DNA of 64,000 nucleotides from Zestosphaera sp. (GTDB lineage: Archaea; Thermoproteota; Thermoprotei_A; Sulfolobales; NBVN01). How positions within the stretch are numbered: the first letter of the stretch is position 1; the number at the start of each line of letters is the position of its first letter. Shown piece by piece: positions 18,901 through 28,534 of the stretch. Where the stretch lies: contig JAWBSH010000009.1 of assembly GCA_038843015.1 (NCBI GenBank), positions 1 to 64,000 of the forward strand. Reading direction: 5' to 3'. A program made the position numbers and the translations under genes. The notes under the pieces were generated by a model, which made no database searches, had not been told where the DNA came from, and worked only from the letters and a program-made list of their open reading frames with translations.

Positions 18901-19463
18901 CCCACCAAATTAAGCATGGTATTCAATAGAGATGAAGACTTAAGCAACGCGTCGAAGTCATCAATTACTGCTAGATAGTACCTGAAATTCTCAAATAACT
19001 TCTTGTTCCTGTGTAGGAACGTGTGTGTGATTACGTCGACTCTCTCCTCTGAAGAGACTCCGCTAGATTTAATCGCTTCAGAATCACGTATCTCAATACC
19101 TCCTGGATTGAGGTCCTTAAGAACTCTCAAGACTTGATTAGCTAAGTACTTAGTCGGTACTACGTATATTACGGGTCTACTCTTAGAAGCCGTATAGAGA
19201 GAGTAGACCTGAAGTAACGTGGACTTACCTACTCCTGTAGGAGCTATCAAAGCGAAAGACTCTCCTGACAAGATCCTTTTAGTCCAAGTCTTCTGAATAC
19301 TCCACAAGACTTTCCCGCCAGTAACGGTAGAGAAAAACTCGGTGAACCTACTTAACTCCTCTCTCAAGAGCTCCATATGTATTGAGTCATGACCTGAATT
19401 GAGTCTCGAGAACATTAAAGACTTCATTAACGTTAACTCAGACATGACAGTACTTAACATCAT
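15960..19463 (-). CDS. rgy: Reverse gyrase
   Basis: 1167 residues. It introduces positive supercoils using an N-terminal SF2 helicase-like module fused to a type IA topoisomerase. Walker A APTGVGKS at residues 74-81; Walker B region VIDDFDAL; Toprim start IVVESPTKAKTIARMFG near residue 578; zinc finger CASCGHQF...CPRCGS near 660; catalytic tyrosine in GYITYHRTDSTH near 900. The N-terminal zinc finger found in many reverse gyrases is missing: the first 45 residues contain no cysteine. Start: ATG 19463 or 19460, about 30 bp below TTTTTAAGG, consistent with a leaderless mRNA. Marks the host as a hyperthermophile. Confidence 0.96.
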   Translation of the reverse strand: MMLSTVMSELTLMKSLMFSRLNSGHDSIHMELLREELSRFTEFFSTVTGGKVLWSIQKTWTKRILSGESFALIAPTGVGKSTLLQVYSLYTASKSRPVIYVVPTKYLANQVLRVLKDLNPGGIEIRDSEAIKSSGVSSEERVDVITHTFLHRNKKLFENFRYYLAVIDDFDALLKSSSLLNTMLNLVGVSEESIKIVQKLVSAKRELLYYKYSGNSEKINEILKNIDELELSLGKSLNYMNVGQVLIASATGRGRGERVKVLRELLGFEVGSITDYLRNIVEVVEPLASVRVEELIKKLHRGTLLFVSKDMGLEKAREVATHLTNSGVRALIAGSRRAIDKLRENKVDVLVGVSSYYGILTRGLDEPLHVYNTVFYGIPKFKLDLDSTLLNPLTLIKLIKELPSYGYVQREEDKQLINKVLSLRPGALKVLTQGLRGVVQLEGFLKDLSVEVLKARDRLRDSIDEALSKNSGKVVLSSFVIRRDEKEKVTVLIPDVMTYLQASGRSSRLYGGHMTLGLSIVLYEDEDLLKIFQRKLRYVLPSYTPVKLSDVDLAEVVKKQQLSRSGLGGELLLDKVRSALIVVESPTKAKTIARMFGTPGKRFIGGYVAYETVIAFDDKIFLATIAPSMGHVLDLVNDEGLHGILLSGSDVSPVYTTIKRCASCGHQFTEELQKCPRCGSIRLRDSRKVLEALKKIAREVDEVYIATDPDDEGEKIAYDLHVVLSSVNSRIYRIEFHEITKQAVLKALENPRNIDLLKVSAQIVRRVDDRLVGFELSRILQEDLGKRWLGGGRVQTPVLRWVVERFLEHEGSRGYLLRTYLPNNLKIDYFLDNREEAVKLHEEVSRSGVVIHVIETYEREVSPPPPYTTDTLLADAARELRLPPTHAMRVAQDLFESGYITYHRTDSTHVSSLGISIAREYVEKSGVLELFTPRAWGAEGTHECIRPTKPVDIIEEEDVLVSNLTYLHKRVYQMIFRRFIASQLKPSTMLYGKVRVYLGDKQVELEVPLKILKEGFTKIYPVRTYDDLAGIVRYIPTKIEVISASRIPLPTSADIIKMMKEHRIGRPSTYAKAIENNLRHGYLILSKKRQYLIPTKTGIEVLKYIQERFNILTNVEFTRHLESLVEGVKSGRIPLSTALTYLLTDVVVLRTVQETFKTGVEYGEVLT

Positions 19464-19536
19464 TTAGCCTGTTAATATTCTTCATATCCTGAATAACCTT
19501 AAAAACATGGAGTCATAATAATTAGGTAGGGCAGAA

Positions 19537-21072
19537 TTGAGAACCCTCAGTAGTGACGAGGTGAGGGCAGCAGACATAAACTCAGTCTTCTGGGGCGTTA
19601 GCACGAGACTTCTCATGGAGAACGCGGGAGCAAGTATTGCGAGAGTGATTAAAGATTTAACTAGTAGTAAGCCGTGCAGAGTAGCCGTAGTCGCTGGTAG
19701 CGGCGGCAAGGCAGGAGATTCTTTCGTGGCGGCAAGACACCTAGCAGGAGAAGATTATGAGGTGCACGTTTACTTAGTCTCAAAAATCATAAGGCATGAG
19801 GACGCTAAAGAGAACCTAGAGATACTTAAGAATCAACATAACGTCTTAATTCACGACTATAAGGCTGGCATGCTCCTAGACTATGACGTGGTAGTTGACG
19901 GGCTTTTAGGGATAGGCGTGAGGGGAGCACCTAAGGATATCTATGCTGACGCAATAAAAACAATAAATAACTCTAGGGGAATTAAAGTAGCTATAGACGT
20001 GCCCTCAGGACTTGACCCAGACACGGGAGAAGCACCTGGAGACGTTGTTAGAGCTGATGTTACGATCACTTTAGTAGCTCCTAAGCCGGGTCTTCTTAAA
20101 GCGCCTGACGTAGTCGGCAAGCTAGTAGTAGCGAACATAGGTTTGCCACCTAACGCGTTAAGAGCCGTGGGCCCGGGTGACGTGGAGGTCTGGTTTAAGA
20201 AGAAAGACTTGAGAGCTAAGAAGGGCGATGGAGGCAGGATCCTAGTCATCACAGGTTCTAAGGAGTTCGTAGGTGCCCCGTGGTTGACCGCCTTAGGTGC
20301 TTGGGTTGCCGGCGCTGACCTAGTTTACCTGGCAGCACCAGAGTATGTGCTTAAGTCTAGATTCTCGCCTGAGGTGATAGGTCTGCCTCTTGAGGGCGAC
20401 TACCTAACTGAAGACTCTCTTAAAGACGTCATGGGGATAATGAAGAAGGCCGACGTAATAGTCTCAGGCCCTGGTTTAGGCGTTAGAGAAGAGACTAGGA
20501 GATTTGTTAAGGCCTTACTGACTACAGCACGCGAGATTAGAAAACCTATAGTCTTAGATGCTGACGCTCTAAAACTGGCCAGCAAAGAGGACCTCACCGG
20601 AGTTGAGGTTCTTATGACTCCGCACTTAGGTGAAGCAGCCATACTCATCGGGGTTGAACCTAGTCACCTAATCTCAGAGGACACTCTAGAGACTAGGATT
20701 AGCGTAGCTAAGGATATAGTAGAGCGCTATAGAGCAACCCTAATTCTGAAGGGCTATGTAGACGTAATAATGTCGCCTGACGGCAACTTCAAGATACGTA
20801 CTGGCATAGGCCACCAAGACATGAGTTGTGGGGGGACAGGCGACGTGTTAACAGGTCTAGCAGCTACATCACTTGCGAGAGCTAAAGACCCGTTTAGAGC
20901 AGCGTCTATAGCTGCCTTTGTCAATGCCGTTGCTGGCGAGCTGGCTTATTTAATTGATGGCAAGTCTTCGCCGATGAACATACTCAAATACATACCTCAG
21001 GTTCTTAAAGAGCCTCTAAAAACTGCCTTAAAAGTGAGGGAGTTGAGGAGTAGCTCAGATAATGTGAGGTGA
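19537..21072 (+). CDS. nnr: Bifunctional NAD(P)H-hydrate epimerase/dehydratase
   Basis: 511 residues, two fused domains: N-terminal YjeF_N epimerase (LMENAGASIARVI, AVVAGSGGKAGDSFVAARHL) and C-terminal ADP/ATP-dependent dehydratase (GGRILVITGSKEFVGAP, SGPGLG, VLDADALKLA, CGGTGDVLTGLAA). It repairs hydrated NAD(P)H, which forms readily at high temperature. TTG start, divergent from reverse gyrase; 6 bp before pyrG, so the two form an operon. Confidence 0.95.
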   Translation: MRTLSSDEVRAADINSVFWGVSTRLLMENAGASIARVIKDLTSSKPCRVAVVAGSGGKAGDSFVAARHLAGEDYEVHVYLVSKIIRHEDAKENLEILKNQHNVLIHDYKAGMLLDYDVVVDGLLGIGVRGAPKDIYADAIKTINNSRGIKVAIDVPSGLDPDTGEAPGDVVRADVTITLVAPKPGLLKAPDVVGKLVVANIGLPPNALRAVGPGDVEVWFKKKDLRAKKGDGGRILVITGSKEFVGAPWLTALGAWVAGADLVYLAAPEYVLKSRFSPEVIGLPLEGDYLTEDSLKDVMGIMKKADVIVSGPGLGVREETRRFVKALLTTAREIRKPIVLDADALKLASKEDLTGVEVLMTPHLGEAAILIGVEPSHLISEDTLETRISVAKDIVERYRATLILKGYVDVIMSPDGNFKIRTGIGHQDMSCGGTGDVLTGLAATSLARAKDPFRAASIAAFVNAVAGELAYLIDGKSSPMNILKYIPQVLKEPLKTALKVRELRSSSDNVR

Positions 21073-21078
21073 GCTCGC

Positions 21079-22677
21079 GTGAGTAAGTATGTCTTCGTGA
21101 CTGGCGGAGTTCTCTCGGGTCTAGGTAAGGGAGTTACAGCAGCTTCCATAGCTCTGCTGATTAAGTCTATGGGTTACTCAGTTACAGCGATTAAGATAGA
21201 CCCCTACGTTAACGTGGACGCAGGTACTATGAATCCTTACATGCATGGTGAGGTTTTCGTGACTGAAGACGGGGGCGAGACAGACTTAGATATAGGGCAT
21301 TACGAGAGATTCTTGGACATGAACCTGTCTAAAGACAATAACATCACTACCGGCAAGATATACAGTATAGTAATCGAGAAGGAGAGAAGAGGGGACTTCC
21401 TAGGTCAGACTGTCCAGATAATCCCTCACGTCACTGACGAAATAAAACGCCAGGTAGAGCTCGTTGCTAGGAAGTATAGTAGTGACGTAACTGTAGTGGA
21501 GATCGGGGGGACTGTAGGAGACATAGAGGGTCTTCCCTTCCTTGAGGCAGCGAGGCAGTTAAGGCTTGAGAGAGGTTCTGAGAATGTTCTCTTCACGCAC
21601 GTAGTCTTAGTTCCTAGACTATCTACTTTAGGAGAGCTTAAGACAAAGCCTGCTCAGCATAGCATGCAGGAGCTACGTAGGATAGGTATTCAGCCCGACA
21701 TACTAGTTGCTAGGTCTTCTATTCCCCTGACTGACGAGGCTCGAAGGAAGCTATCTCTATTCGGTAACTTACCACCGTCACATATATTCAGTAATCCTGA
21801 CGTAGACGTAATTTATGAGGTTCCTTTGAGGCTTCACGCTCAGGGACTAACTAAGGTTTTGTCTGAGAAGCTAAAGCTTAACTACGTAGAGCCTGACTTA
21901 AGTCTTTGGGCAGAGTACGTAGAGAAGTTCAGAAACCCTAAACATAAGGTTAGGGTAGCTATGGTTGGTAAGTACACAAAGCTAACAGACAGCTACCTAA
22001 GTATTATTGAGGCACTAAAGCATTCAGGAGCCCTGCTCAGGACAAGACCTGAGTTTATTTGGGTTGAGGCTACAGACGTGGAGAAAGGAGTTCTCAATAT
22101 TCGAGATATCGTGAGTTCGGTTGAAGGGGCAGTAATACTACCTGGATTTGGTGAGAGAGGGGTTGAAGGGAAGATCAACGCAATAAGAGTTCTTAGAGAG
22201 GCTGAAGTGCCTGTATTAGGGATATGTTTCGGACTTCAATTAATGGTTGTTGAATTTGCTAGGAATGTCCTTGGTCTGGCTAACGCACACACCACTGAAG
22301 TAGACCCTAATACGCCACACCCTGTAGTAGACTTACTTAGTTCCCAGAAAGGAAATATAGTCAAAGGCGGTACTATGAGGCTGGGCTCTACCGAAGTTAG
22401 GTTAGTTTCAGGCACGCTCGCTTGGAAGATTTACAACGGTTCAGAGACCGTGAGAGAGAGACACAGGCACAGATACCAAATAAACCCGGCTTACCTACGC
22501 GCGTTCGAGGAAAACGGCTTCGTAGTGAGTGGGTTTAGTTCTGAAGGATTTCCTGAGATAATGGAGTTGAGAAATTATAGATTCTACTTTGGTGTTCAAT
22601 ACCACCCAGAATTTAAGAGCAGACCGTTAAGACCTTCACCTGTTTTCACAGCATTCATTAACGCGTTATTAACTTAA
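21079..22677 (+). CDS. pyrG: CTP synthase
   Basis: 532 residues, full length. The synthetase domain starts with [20 protein letters not shown] and has [21 protein letters not shown]; the glutaminase domain has the nucleophile loop GICFGLQL and the closing His/Glu in YHPEFKSRP. Makes CTP from UTP, ATP and glutamine. GTG start 6 bp after nnr. Confidence 0.97.
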   Translation: MSKYVFVTGGVLSGLGKGVTAASIALLIKSMGYSVTAIKIDPYVNVDAGTMNPYMHGEVFVTEDGGETDLDIGHYERFLDMNLSKDNNITTGKIYSIVIEKERRGDFLGQTVQIIPHVTDEIKRQVELVARKYSSDVTVVEIGGTVGDIEGLPFLEAARQLRLERGSENVLFTHVVLVPRLSTLGELKTKPAQHSMQELRRIGIQPDILVARSSIPLTDEARRKLSLFGNLPPSHIFSNPDVDVIYEVPLRLHAQGLTKVLSEKLKLNYVEPDLSLWAEYVEKFRNPKHKVRVAMVGKYTKLTDSYLSIIEALKHSGALLRTRPEFIWVEATDVEKGVLNIRDIVSSVEGAVILPGFGERGVEGKINAIRVLREAEVPVLGICFGLQLMVVEFARNVLGLANAHTTEVDPNTPHPVVDLLSSQKGNIVKGGTMRLGSTEVRLVSGTLAWKIYNGSETVRERHRHRYQINPAYLRAFEENGFVVSGFSSEGFPEIMELRNYRFYFGVQYHPEFKSRPLRPSPVFTAFINALLT

Positions 22678-22860
22678 CTGTCATCATAAGTGATCATATT
22701 GTTTTCGTGGTCTTAGCATTAGTCTTGCGTCCCCTACGCTACTCTCGTGTTTATTTAGTGTCTAAGAAGTCATGTCATGACCTCACTGTAAAGTCTATAA
22801 AGTGTTTAAACATAGTAGTGCTTATTTTTTCTGATAGGTTTTTATGTAGGGTCTAGCTCA

Positions 22861-24756
22861 ATGAGTTTTAAGTCGATTGTGAGCATGAGTAGTGGTAAGT
22901 ACTTGCTATTAGGTAATGAGGCGATAGCTCGAGGCGCTTTAGAGGGTGGTTTAGGGTTTGCCGCTGCTTACCCAGGCACCCCATCATCAGAGATTCTTGA
23001 GTCTCTAATCTCGGTGAAAGATATAGTCGGTATTTACGCTGAGTGGAGTGTGAACGAGAAAGTAGCTTTTGAGGCAGCTTACGGCGCTTCTTTAGCAGGT
23101 GTTAATGCGTTGACTGCTATGAAGCATGTGGGCATGAACGTTGCTGCAGATCCCCTAATGAGTTCTGCTTATACAGGTGTTGAGGGTGCTCTAGTGGTGG
23201 TTACGGCCGACGACCCTAGCATGCATAGTAGTCAGAACGAGCAAGACAACAGGTGGTATGGTGTTCACGCATACATACCTGTCTTCGAGCCTTTTGACGT
23301 CGATGAAGCAAAGAAAATGACTAAATATGCTTTCGAGTTTAGCAAGAAGTTTAAGCATCCAGTGATACTACGCACTACTACGAGAGTGAGTCATAGTAGG
23401 GGGGTTGTAGAGTTAGAACCTATACCAGAGGTAAGGGTTAAGGGGAAGTTTAATAAAGAAGATAGGTTTGTCGTCATGCCCGCTAACGCTAGGAAAAACA
23501 AGATTAAGCTACTCGAGAGATGGAACGCGATTTCCGAGGTCGTGAATGAGCTCCCGTTTAACAGGATTGAGGGTGACGGGAAAGCGCTGATCATAGCTTC
23601 AGGCAGTGCCTACGGTTACGTGAGGGAAGCACTCGATTACTTCAAGATTAAGGATAGAGTTAGAGTTCTCAAAATAGGAACTCCGGTGCCGTTACCTAAG
23701 AAGCTACTCATAGAAGCTGCTGAGGAAGTCGATAAGATACTAGTTGTTGAAGAGCTTGACCCACTAGTCGAGACGAGCGTTAAGTCAGTACTCTATGACT
23801 CAAGAATTGAAGCAGAAGTAACGGGTAAAGACTTAGTAGGTTATGAGTTCGAGTTAAATCACTTGAGGGTTAGGAGAGCTATAGCTAAATTCTTAGGTCT
23901 TGATTACTCAATACCTCAAGCACCTGGTCAGCCCATAATCAGCGTGCCAACTAGGATACCTACATTATGTCCGGGATGCCCGTACAGGCCGATATTCTTC
24001 GAGTTGAGGAGGCTGGTTAATCAAGAGAAAATACCTTATATTGCTTCGGGAGACATAGGGTGCTACTCGCTAGGATATAACCCGCCCTACAAAATGCAAG
24101 ACGTAATGATTGAAATGGGAAGCAGTATAGGGGTTGGATACGGCCTCAGCATAACTACAGATGATAACGTGATAGCTATAATAGGTGACTCCACATTCTA
24201 TCACGCAGGCTTACCGCCACTCATAAACGCAGTATGGCATAAGAAGCCGCTAACTATTATAGTATTAGATAATGAAGTAACCGCGATGACGGGTCACCAA
24301 CCAGCCCCATCAAGTAAGGACGGTGGGGAAGCACACTACATACCTATAGAGAACGTGGTTTCAGGACTTGGTATTAGGTTTGTCGAAGTCATAGACCCTT
24401 ACGACATCAAGACTGTCAGAGAGGTTGTTAAGAAGGCTCTGAATTACGTTAGGGAACATAAAGAGCCGGCAGTCATAGTTGCTAGAAGGAGGTGTGCGTT
24501 AGAAGTTGTTAGAGACCTTAGGAGAGCTGGTGTCGAGATAGTTCCCTACGTAGTCTTAGAAGATAAGTGTGTTGGTTGCGGTATATGTTATGATTGGTTT
24601 GTCTGTCCAGCAATAATGCCTGGGAGTGATAGAAAGGCGTGGATAGACCCAGAACTTTGTGTTGGTTGTGGTGCGTGTGCTCAGGTATGTCCTACGAAAG
24701 CTATAGTTCCCCTGAAAGAGTACAATAGAGAAGAGGTTGAGAAGTTCTGGAGGTGA
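22861..24756 (+). CDS. iorA: Indolepyruvate:ferredoxin oxidoreductase, alpha subunit
   Basis: 631 residues. Oxidises aryl-pyruvates from aromatic amino acids to aryl-acetyl-CoA, reducing ferredoxin. Seen: the pyrimidine-domain start GNEAIARGALEGGLGFAAAYPGTPSSE, the TPP-binding motif GDSTFYHAGLPPLINA...DNEVTAMTG, and two C-terminal ferredoxin sites (CVGCGICYDWFVCP, CVGCGACAQVCP); the first is atypical with wide spacing, as usual in IorA. Stop overlaps iorB by 4 bp. Confidence 0.95.
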   Translation: MSFKSIVSMSSGKYLLLGNEAIARGALEGGLGFAAAYPGTPSSEILESLISVKDIVGIYAEWSVNEKVAFEAAYGASLAGVNALTAMKHVGMNVAADPLMSSAYTGVEGALVVVTADDPSMHSSQNEQDNRWYGVHAYIPVFEPFDVDEAKKMTKYAFEFSKKFKHPVILRTTTRVSHSRGVVELEPIPEVRVKGKFNKEDRFVVMPANARKNKIKLLERWNAISEVVNELPFNRIEGDGKALIIASGSAYGYVREALDYFKIKDRVRVLKIGTPVPLPKKLLIEAAEEVDKILVVEELDPLVETSVKSVLYDSRIEAEVTGKDLVGYEFELNHLRVRRAIAKFLGLDYSIPQAPGQPIISVPTRIPTLCPGCPYRPIFFELRRLVNQEKIPYIASGDIGCYSLGYNPPYKMQDVMIEMGSSIGVGYGLSITTDDNVIAIIGDSTFYHAGLPPLINAVWHKKPLTIIVLDNEVTAMTGHQPAPSSKDGGEAHYIPIENVVSGLGIRFVEVIDPYDIKTVREVVKKALNYVREHKEPAVIVARRRCALEVVRDLRRAGVEIVPYVVLEDKCVGCGICYDWFVCPAIMPGSDRKAWIDPELCVGCGACAQVCPTKAIVPLKEYNREEVEKFWR

Positions 24757-25385
24757 GTATAGTGCTCAACATCCTTATCTCAGGAGTTGGTGGTCAGGGA
24801 CTGCTAACCTTATCTAGGGTGTTAGGTCAGGCAGCACTCAATGAAGGTCTTAAAGTAATAATATCAGAGACTCATGGGATGAGTCAGAGAGGAGGTTCCG
24901 TAACAGTCTTCTTAAGGATAGGAGATTCTGTCATGGCTCCTCTGCCGCCTGAAGACGACATACGCCTACACATGTCAATGGAGCTTATTGAGGCTACCAG
25001 ATATTCCTACCTCCATAACCCGAATACGGTATTAGTAGTTAACGATAAGATCATCAGACCCTCAGTACCTGGCGTGAAGGTTCCTTCAAAAGAAGAATTA
25101 ATTAATGCTATAAAGAAAACAACCTCGCACTTCTACCTAGTTAGTGCTTCAGACACATCATTAAAACTTGGTAGTACCATAGGAGCTAACGTAGTCATGT
25201 TAGGGTTCGTGACTTACCTCTTAGAGAAAGCAGCAATAGTAACTAAAAACTCTGTATTAAATGAAGTACTTAAGCTAGGAGCTAGAGAAATCAACACTAG
25301 ACTCTTTGAAGCAGGGTATCAGGAAGCCTTAACCAAAGTAGGTAAAGAGACTATAGAGTCGTTAAAAGCAAGCAAACACATCTAG
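24753..25385 (+). CDS. iorB: Indolepyruvate:ferredoxin oxidoreductase, beta subunit
   Basis: 210 residues, the gamma-type domain of the oxoacid:ferredoxin oxidoreductase family: GVGGQGLLTLSRVLGQAA and ETHGMSQRGGSV are conserved. Partner of iorA, translationally coupled through GTGA (a GTG at 24762 is an alternative start). Confidence 0.95.
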   Translation: MSIVLNILISGVGGQGLLTLSRVLGQAALNEGLKVIISETHGMSQRGGSVTVFLRIGDSVMAPLPPEDDIRLHMSMELIEATRYSYLHNPNTVLVVNDKIIRPSVPGVKVPSKEELINAIKKTTSHFYLVSASDTSLKLGSTIGANVVMLGFVTYLLEKAAIVTKNSVLNEVLKLGAREINTRLFEAGYQEALTKVGKETIESLKASKHI

Positions 25386-25439
25386 CTTCACATCAAATCC
25401 CAATTCTCTAATCATTATTTTTCAGTGACATGAGCTTTT

Positions 25440-25500
25440 AATAACATGATGAACCTTGTAAGGTCTGATTAAATGATGTTGACCAGGCTTCTGAAAATAG
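25440..25500 (+). ncRNA. C/D box sRNA (2'-O-methylation guide)
   Basis: Canonical layout: C box ATGATGA (25446-25452), 12 nt, D' box CTGA (25465-25468), 4 nt, C' box ATGATGT (25473-25479), 11 nt, D box CTGA (25491-25494). Spacings match archaeal dual-guide sRNAs. The D guide TGACCAGGCTT would pair with AAGCCTGGTCA, a D-loop sequence typical of tRNA-Leu; the D' guide ACCTTGTAAGGT is itself palindromic and its target is not identified. Works with Nop5, fibrillarin (both in this window) and L7Ae. Confidence 0.7.
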
Positions 25501-25763
25501 ATAATTTGTGTCTGACTTTCTTCTTACCCTAGTAAGTCATCAATTACTAGCGACCTCCTTAAAGGTCTTCAGTACTTCAGTGAATAGTTGATGCGGGAGA
25601 ATCAAAGTTACGTATAAAGTACGTCCATTAAGAGTATTGGAAAGTGGTTGAGGGACGCACTTACAGGCTCTTCTAATAGACTTTATAGTGAATATTAGTA
25701 CTTGATAGTAGTGTTCACGGCAGTGAGGGCTAATCTTCTTAGACTATGCAAGCTGAGAAAGTT
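25501..25763. other. Gene-free stretch between sRNA and P-type ATPase
   Basis: No supported gene, tRNA or repeat seen. Both flanking protein genes point into it (convergent), so it is mainly 3' flanking DNA. Confidence 0.4.
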
Positions 25764-28097
25764 TTATATGTGACCAAACAATTTGTATACCGCTATCTTA
25801 GCAATATCAGTGACTAGCAGTGTTACTATAGTAGTATAAGTCAGCGCTAATGCTATAACATGCGGGTATAGTGGAGGTATTATTATGCCTTTCCACACAA
25901 GTATTGTTGCGACTATGCTGTCAACTACTATAGTTAGCAACACGTACTTGCTTAGCTTCGAGCTCCAGAATGCCTTAGTTTCTCTAAAGTTCACTATGTT
26001 TAGAAGTCCTGAGATGAGGAGTACGTAGAACATGAAACTCTGTAGTTGTGGGTACGGTAGGTTAATGAGATTCGCTATAAATAACGCTATAAATAGCTCT
26101 ACAAGTTTCACGACGCCGAGCAGAGTTGATATTGCTGTAAGCTTCCTAATATTCCACTTCTCCGGTCTCTTGCTTGGTCTCAGTACGTCAATACTTATGG
26201 ATAAGGTTACAAAGTCGTAGAGAAAAAGCATTAATATCATGTGTGTTGGGGTTAATACCGGAAGTCCGAGAAGTAGCGTTGATATAGCCACAAAATACAC
26301 TATGCTGAATGTCTTAACGATCTTGTTTATGGTCCAGACAACTATCTTCCTATAAGTCATTCTCCCAAGTCTTATAATGTCAGTAATCTCTCTTAGCCCC
26401 GGAGACGTGAGCACTACCGAAGCAACAGATTTTGCTACGTCAGTGGCCCCGCTCACAGCTATGCCTAGGTCTGCCTTCTTAAGTGCTGGTGTATCATTTA
26501 CTCCGTCGCCTGTCATACCAACTATATGCCCTCTCTTCTGTAGAGTCTCTACAATATAGTATTTGTCCTCAGGCACTACTTCCGCGAACACTTCGGTCTC
26601 CTCAATATTACTGGCTAACTGTTCTTTTGGAACCTCTCTAACGCTAACGGCCTTCTCACCTATATTAACCTTGTTCGCTATAGCTTTAGCTATATGTATG
26701 TTATCTCCCGTAATCATTTTTGGAGTCACACCAAGGCTCCTTATAACATCTATAAACTGCTTGGAGTCTTCGCGGGGTCTGTCATATAATCCCAATAATC
26801 CAATAATCTCAACAGAGTTTTGCTGAGTCTCTACTGCTATGGCTAGTGGTCTAAGCCCCTCTCTACCGAGCTCTATGACGGTCTTTTCAAGGTTTTCTAT
26901 ATTGCTGTTAGTAGCTATCTGGAGGAGCGCCTGAGGCGCACCCTTAATAACCCTAATCCTTCGCTCATGAATCTGAGCAAGTGCTTCACTTCTCTTTGTT
27001 TCTGGCGTAAATGGCTTAAATTCTAGGATATTCGCTACACTTACGTCAATGTTCATCTCTTTAGCTTTCTCTCTAATAGCGTTATCTATAGGGTCTTTCG
27101 TCACTTCTTCAGATGCTAGTACCGCGTACAGCACCACATCTTCTTCGCTGTACCTACTATCTAATGGAATTACTTTATCTACTACTATTCTGTTCTCTGT
27201 TATCGTGCCTGTTTTATCTAAGCATATAATATCCATCATAGAGGCGGCCTCTACTGCTTCAAGCCTCCTAACAATTACACCGTTCTTTGCAAGCTCAACA
27301 CTCCCTAAAGCGAGAGTTATGGTAGTCATGGCTGGCAAAGCTATAGGTATTGAGGCTAGCAACAACGTTAGAGCGAAGGGTAAGAGCTCTAAAATGTTAA
27401 GCCCTGCCAAAATGAGTTTAACTACGACTAAGATTATGAATAGAGAGTCTACTAAGAGAAGCCACTTAGTTATGCTGTTAGTTATCTCCTCTATTAAGAG
27501 TCTAGGCTTCGCTATCTGAACTAGCTCGACAGTTTTTCCAAAGCGCGTCTTCACACCAGTCGCAACAATCTTGATAATAGCCTCTCCCCTGACAACTGCA
27601 GTTCCAGCATAAATGTTATCGTTAACGCCTTTTCCTACAGGCATGGATTCCCCAGTCAATGCGGATTCATCAACAGTTACAGAACCCTCTAAAATAACAC
27701 CGTCGGCAGGCACGACATCACCCATAGAGACCTTCACAACATCATCTGGAACAATATATTCAGCTGCAACGTTAACCCACTTACCATCTCTCAGAGCCTT
27801 CACAGTCACTTTTAATTTTGATCTAAGTACCTCAATAGCCTTACTAGCCCTATATCCGTGAATAACGCCTACAACAGCATTCACAAGAAGCAACGACACC
27901 ATTATAGTGAAGTCTATATATTTCCCCAAAATAAAAGATATCGCAGCTGCCACTTCTATAGTGTAAGGCGTTAACCCCGTAAACTTCTTTAAGAAAGCCG
28001 CTATTACGCTCTCCTTCTTTTCAGGTACTTTATTAAGACCATAAACTTTCAGTCTCTCAGCAACATCCCTACTAGTTAAACCTACATACCTGCTCAT
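25764..28097 (-). CDS. P-type (P3A) plasma-membrane H+-ATPase
   Basis: 777 residues. Actuator motif TGES near residue 148, phosphorylation motif DKTGTIT near 295, hinge MTGDGVNDTPALKKADLGIAV, and about ten membrane segments arranged 2+2+6. The short N-terminus starting LTSRDVAERLKVYGLNKVPEK and the lack of a heavy-metal-binding domain place it in the proton-pumping P3A group. Exports H+ with ATP. TATA-like TTTATTTATACTTTATTAG lies upstream at 28137-28155. Confidence 0.9.
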   Translation of the reverse strand: MSRYVGLTSRDVAERLKVYGLNKVPEKKESVIAAFLKKFTGLTPYTIEVAAAISFILGKYIDFTIMVSLLLVNAVVGVIHGYRASKAIEVLRSKLKVTVKALRDGKWVNVAAEYIVPDDVVKVSMGDVVPADGVILEGSVTVDESALTGESMPVGKGVNDNIYAGTAVVRGEAIIKIVATGVKTRFGKTVELVQIAKPRLLIEEITNSITKWLLLVDSLFIILVVVKLILAGLNILELLPFALTLLLASIPIALPAMTTITLALGSVELAKNGVIVRRLEAVEAASMMDIICLDKTGTITENRIVVDKVIPLDSRYSEEDVVLYAVLASEEVTKDPIDNAIREKAKEMNIDVSVANILEFKPFTPETKRSEALAQIHERRIRVIKGAPQALLQIATNSNIENLEKTVIELGREGLRPLAIAVETQQNSVEIIGLLGLYDRPREDSKQFIDVIRSLGVTPKMITGDNIHIAKAIANKVNIGEKAVSVREVPKEQLASNIEETEVFAEVVPEDKYYIVETLQKRGHIVGMTGDGVNDTPALKKADLGIAVSGATDVAKSVASVVLTSPGLREITDIIRLGRMTYRKIVVWTINKIVKTFSIVYFVAISTLLLGLPVLTPTHMILMLFLYDFVTLSISIDVLRPSKRPEKWNIRKLTAISTLLGVVKLVELFIALFIANLINLPYPQLQSFMFYVLLISGLLNIVNFRETKAFWSSKLSKYVLLTIVVDSIVATILVWKGIIIPPLYPHVIALALTYTTIVTLLVTDIAKIAVYKLFGHI

Positions 28098-28287
28098 TTA
28101 GTGCATCATCTGCCCTGTTAATTCGATAATTACTAAATTTATTTATACTTTATTAGATACAGCTTCGTTATCAATTAAGAAGCAAATACGGGGAATCTTT
28201 AATAGTGTTTGTGCTGCTCGGGCTTCTTTAGCTACTGACATGCCCTCATGAAGAGCTAGACCTGCTCGTTAGGAGTGTAAGTATTGA

Positions 28288-28389
28288 TGCGGGGGGTGGG
28301 ATTCGAACCCACGCAGGCCTACGCCATCGGGGCTCCCACCATGTTCGGACCTGAGCCCGACCCCTTTGACCTGGCTCGGGCACCCCCGC
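28288..28389 (-). tRNA. tRNA-Leu(CAG) with 17 nt intron
   Basis: Acceptor GCGGGGG (28389-28383) pairs with CCCCCGC (28295-28289); T-arm GTGGGTTCGAATCCCAC. The anticodon stem TCGGG/CCCGA frames loop CTCAGGC after removal of an intron of about 17 nt (28349-28333) at the canonical 37/38 site. The long variable arm TGGCGTAGGCCTGC makes it a type II tRNA, so Leu. Mature length 85, no encoded CCA. TATA cttataaag at 28412-28422 (minus strand) sits about 28 bp upstream. Confidence 0.92.
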
Positions 28390-28442
28390 CAATAATGATA
28401 TTTAATTTAGTGCTTTATAAGTTGGGTTCTGCCACACCTCAT

Positions 28443-28515
28443 CTGACCTCCTCCCCGCCCTAAAGGGCGAAGAGCTACATTCTCGGTTCTCGCCGGGCAC
28501 AGCTCTGCGCCCGGT
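28443..28515 (-). repeat. IS605-type right end with longer reRNA-like tail
   Basis: The minus strand reads CGCAGAGCTGTGCCCGG... GAATGTAGCTC then CGCCCTTTAGGGCG and GGGAGGAGGTCAG, matching about 70 bp of the right end at 7650-7733, although the segment between GTAGCTC and the final hairpin is shorter. No coding remnant. It sits just downstream of gatE. Confidence 0.6.
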
Positions 28516-28534
28516 AACTACGAATTCACGAGCA

